Below the pieces are notes generated by a model, which searched no databases, was not told where the DNA came from, and worked only from the letters and a program-made list of their open reading frames with translations. Shown here in pieces: positions 4,605 to 5,552 of a stretch of 5,552 bases of DNA (positions are counted from its first letter, which is position 1; each line of letters begins with the position of its first letter). The translations under genes and the position numbers were made by a program. The stretch spans positions 1-5,552 of the forward strand of contig PLTK01000010.1 of NCBI GenBank assembly GCA_003164415.1, read 5' to 3'. The DNA comes from Methanobacterium sp. (lineage in GTDB: Archaea > Methanobacteriota > Methanobacteria > Methanobacteriales > Methanobacteriaceae).

Positions 4605-5552
4605 CAGATAACCTGTTTTGCCAGGATTTGGAACGTATATTATCCAAGTTAATTTTTGTACGTTTAATTTGGATTCCCTTTTGTGGACAAACATTTGCGC
4701 AAGCACCGCAGAGGATACAGAACCTTTTATCAATCTCTGAATGTCCTTCTGTTATGCTCACAGCATTGCATGGGCATACATCTAGACAAGCATGACAAGA
4801 ATCTCCTTTACAAACCATTTCTTCTTCAAATACAACTTCACCTTCAAATGGTTTAGTAACCTTTGCTGCGTCAACAGGGCATATTTCCTCACACCAACCA
4901 CAGTTTACACATGAATCTGGGTTCAGAAGGATATTCCCACTTGTTTTGAATTTTTCAGTATCAAGTTTCGTATCTTGGTAAGCACATGAACTACACACAG
5001 CTTTTATTGCATCTGTTGGACAGGCACGCTTACATACTAAACAGTAAACACATTTGTCTTCGTCTACTACTGTTTCGTAAGTTTCACGACCTGTTTTTTT
5101 AACTGTAATGGCATCTCCAGGGCATAATTCCTCACAGATCTTACAGTTGATACATTTATCTTGATCAACTTCTATCTCTCCAAGAACCAGATCTTCTCTT
5201 CTTGGTAAAGTTCTTGCAACCTTTATTGCATCTTGTGGACATGCAGTTTCACAAGCTTTACAATGTATGCATGCTTCTGTGTCAATTTCAGCATCTTTAT
5301 CCCATTTTGGGTAAGTGTCCATTTCTTTGATGTTTTTATTGTCTATCTTAAATTCAAGTGCATCAACCGGACAAGCACTTGCACAAAGTCCACATAAACA
5401 ACAACTATTTTTATTGATATTTATGTAATCCATATCTACAAGTCCACGTGCTATTGGAAGTATTGGACCATTTTTAATGGATTTTGTAGGACATATACTA
5501 GTACATATTCCACAACCAATACATTTCTCGTTATTGTGGGTTAGAGAACGAT
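4585..5552 (-). CDS. fwdF: Formylmethanofuran dehydrogenase polyferredoxin subunit FwdF (5' end missing)
   Basis: This is an iron-sulfur electron carrier of the (tungsten) formylmethanofuran dehydrogenase complex, which makes formylmethanofuran from CO2 in the first step of methanogenesis; it acts in the cytoplasm. The reading frame stays open to the right edge: 39 codons precede the ATG at 5433, and the first four-cysteine motif (CIGCGICTSICP, 5523-5488) lies in that upstream part, so the ATG is internal. Counting from that Met, further CxxCxxCxxxCP motifs start at C11, C55, C94, C128, C175 and C239, and a variant C-x4-C-x2-C-x3-CP at C208. That makes eight predicted [4Fe-4S] clusters, the number known for FwdF. 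An extra CSSC pair sits at 147-150. The stretch PILPIARGLVDMDYI is, from memory, FwdF-like. The visible 321 codons are near full family length, so probably only 15-30 N-terminal residues are missing. Another methanogen polyferredoxin is the main alternative; MvhB has more clusters. Confidence 0.88.
   Translation of the reverse strand, partial: RSLTHNNEKCIGCGICTSICPTKSIKNGPILPIARGLVDMDYININKNSCCLCGLCASACPVDALEFKIDNKNIKEMDTYPKWDKDAEIDTEACIHCKACETACPQDAIKVARTLPRREDLVLGEIEVDQDKCINCKICEELCPGDAITVKKTGRETYETVVDEDKCVYCLVCKRACPTDAIKAVCSSCAYQDTKLDTEKFKTSGNILLNPDSCVNCGWCEEICPVDAAKVTKPFEGEVVFEEEMVCKGDSCHACLDVCPCNAVSITEGHSEIDKRFCILCGACANVCPQKGIQIKRTKINLDNIRSKSWQNRLSGLTIGK

Noticed and set aside
4585..5433. 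Taking the ATG at 5433 as the true start of the polyferredoxin
   Set aside because: The frame remains open upstream to the window edge and contains another perfect CxxCxxCxxxCP motif, so the gene starts outside the window.
1..5552. CRISPR array, insertion sequence, tRNA or rRNA
   Set aside because: No regularly spaced repeats, transposase-like frame, cloverleaf or GC-rich RNA gene was seen on either strand.

Overview
The window looks like an AT-rich hydrogenotrophic methanogen, most likely of the order Methanobacteriales (Methanobrevibacter or Methanobacterium type). The evidence is an eight-cluster polyferredoxin with the layout of FwdF from tungsten formylmethanofuran dehydrogenase, an archaeal WtpA/ModA-type oxyanion transporter, archaeal AGGAGG ribosome binding sites, and very AT-rich spacers with T-tract terminators. 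The genus cannot be fixed from this sequence. All five genes lie on the minus strand, so the window reads from right to left.

Layout in transcription order: (1) 5552-4585, the 3' part of fwdF. It runs off the right edge and ends in a hairpin/T-tract terminator that contains its own stop codon. (2) 4584-4247, a spacer with a promoter and several inverted repeats in front of the regulator. (3) 4246-3554, a ModE-type winged-helix regulator with an oxyanion-binding C-terminal half. (4) 3553-3156, a spacer with the modE terminator, a 9-bp inverted repeat and the likely wtpA promoter and operator. (5) 3155-2112, the substrate-binding protein wtpA, followed at once by a hairpin/T8 terminator. (6) 2111-1913, a spacer with a possible second promoter. 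(7) 1912-1121, the permease wtpB, overlapping (8) 1134-88, the ATPase wtpC, by 14 nt. A T8 tract follows wtpC, and an AT-rich inverted repeat lies at the left edge.

How the genes fit together: FwdF carries electrons to formylmethanofuran dehydrogenase, whose active site needs tungsten or molybdenum bound to pterin. WtpABC imports tungstate/molybdate. The ModE-like protein probably senses the same oxyanion and controls the transporter, itself, or the fwd genes. The C-terminal sensing modules of ModE and WtpC are visibly related, so one type of metal sensor appears to act at two levels: transcription and possible transport feedback. I found no mobile element, CRISPR array, tRNA or rRNA, and no clear unknown system. 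The most interesting signals are regulatory: three hairpin-type terminators, one of them inside the transporter gene set, and clustered palindromes at the two promoters.
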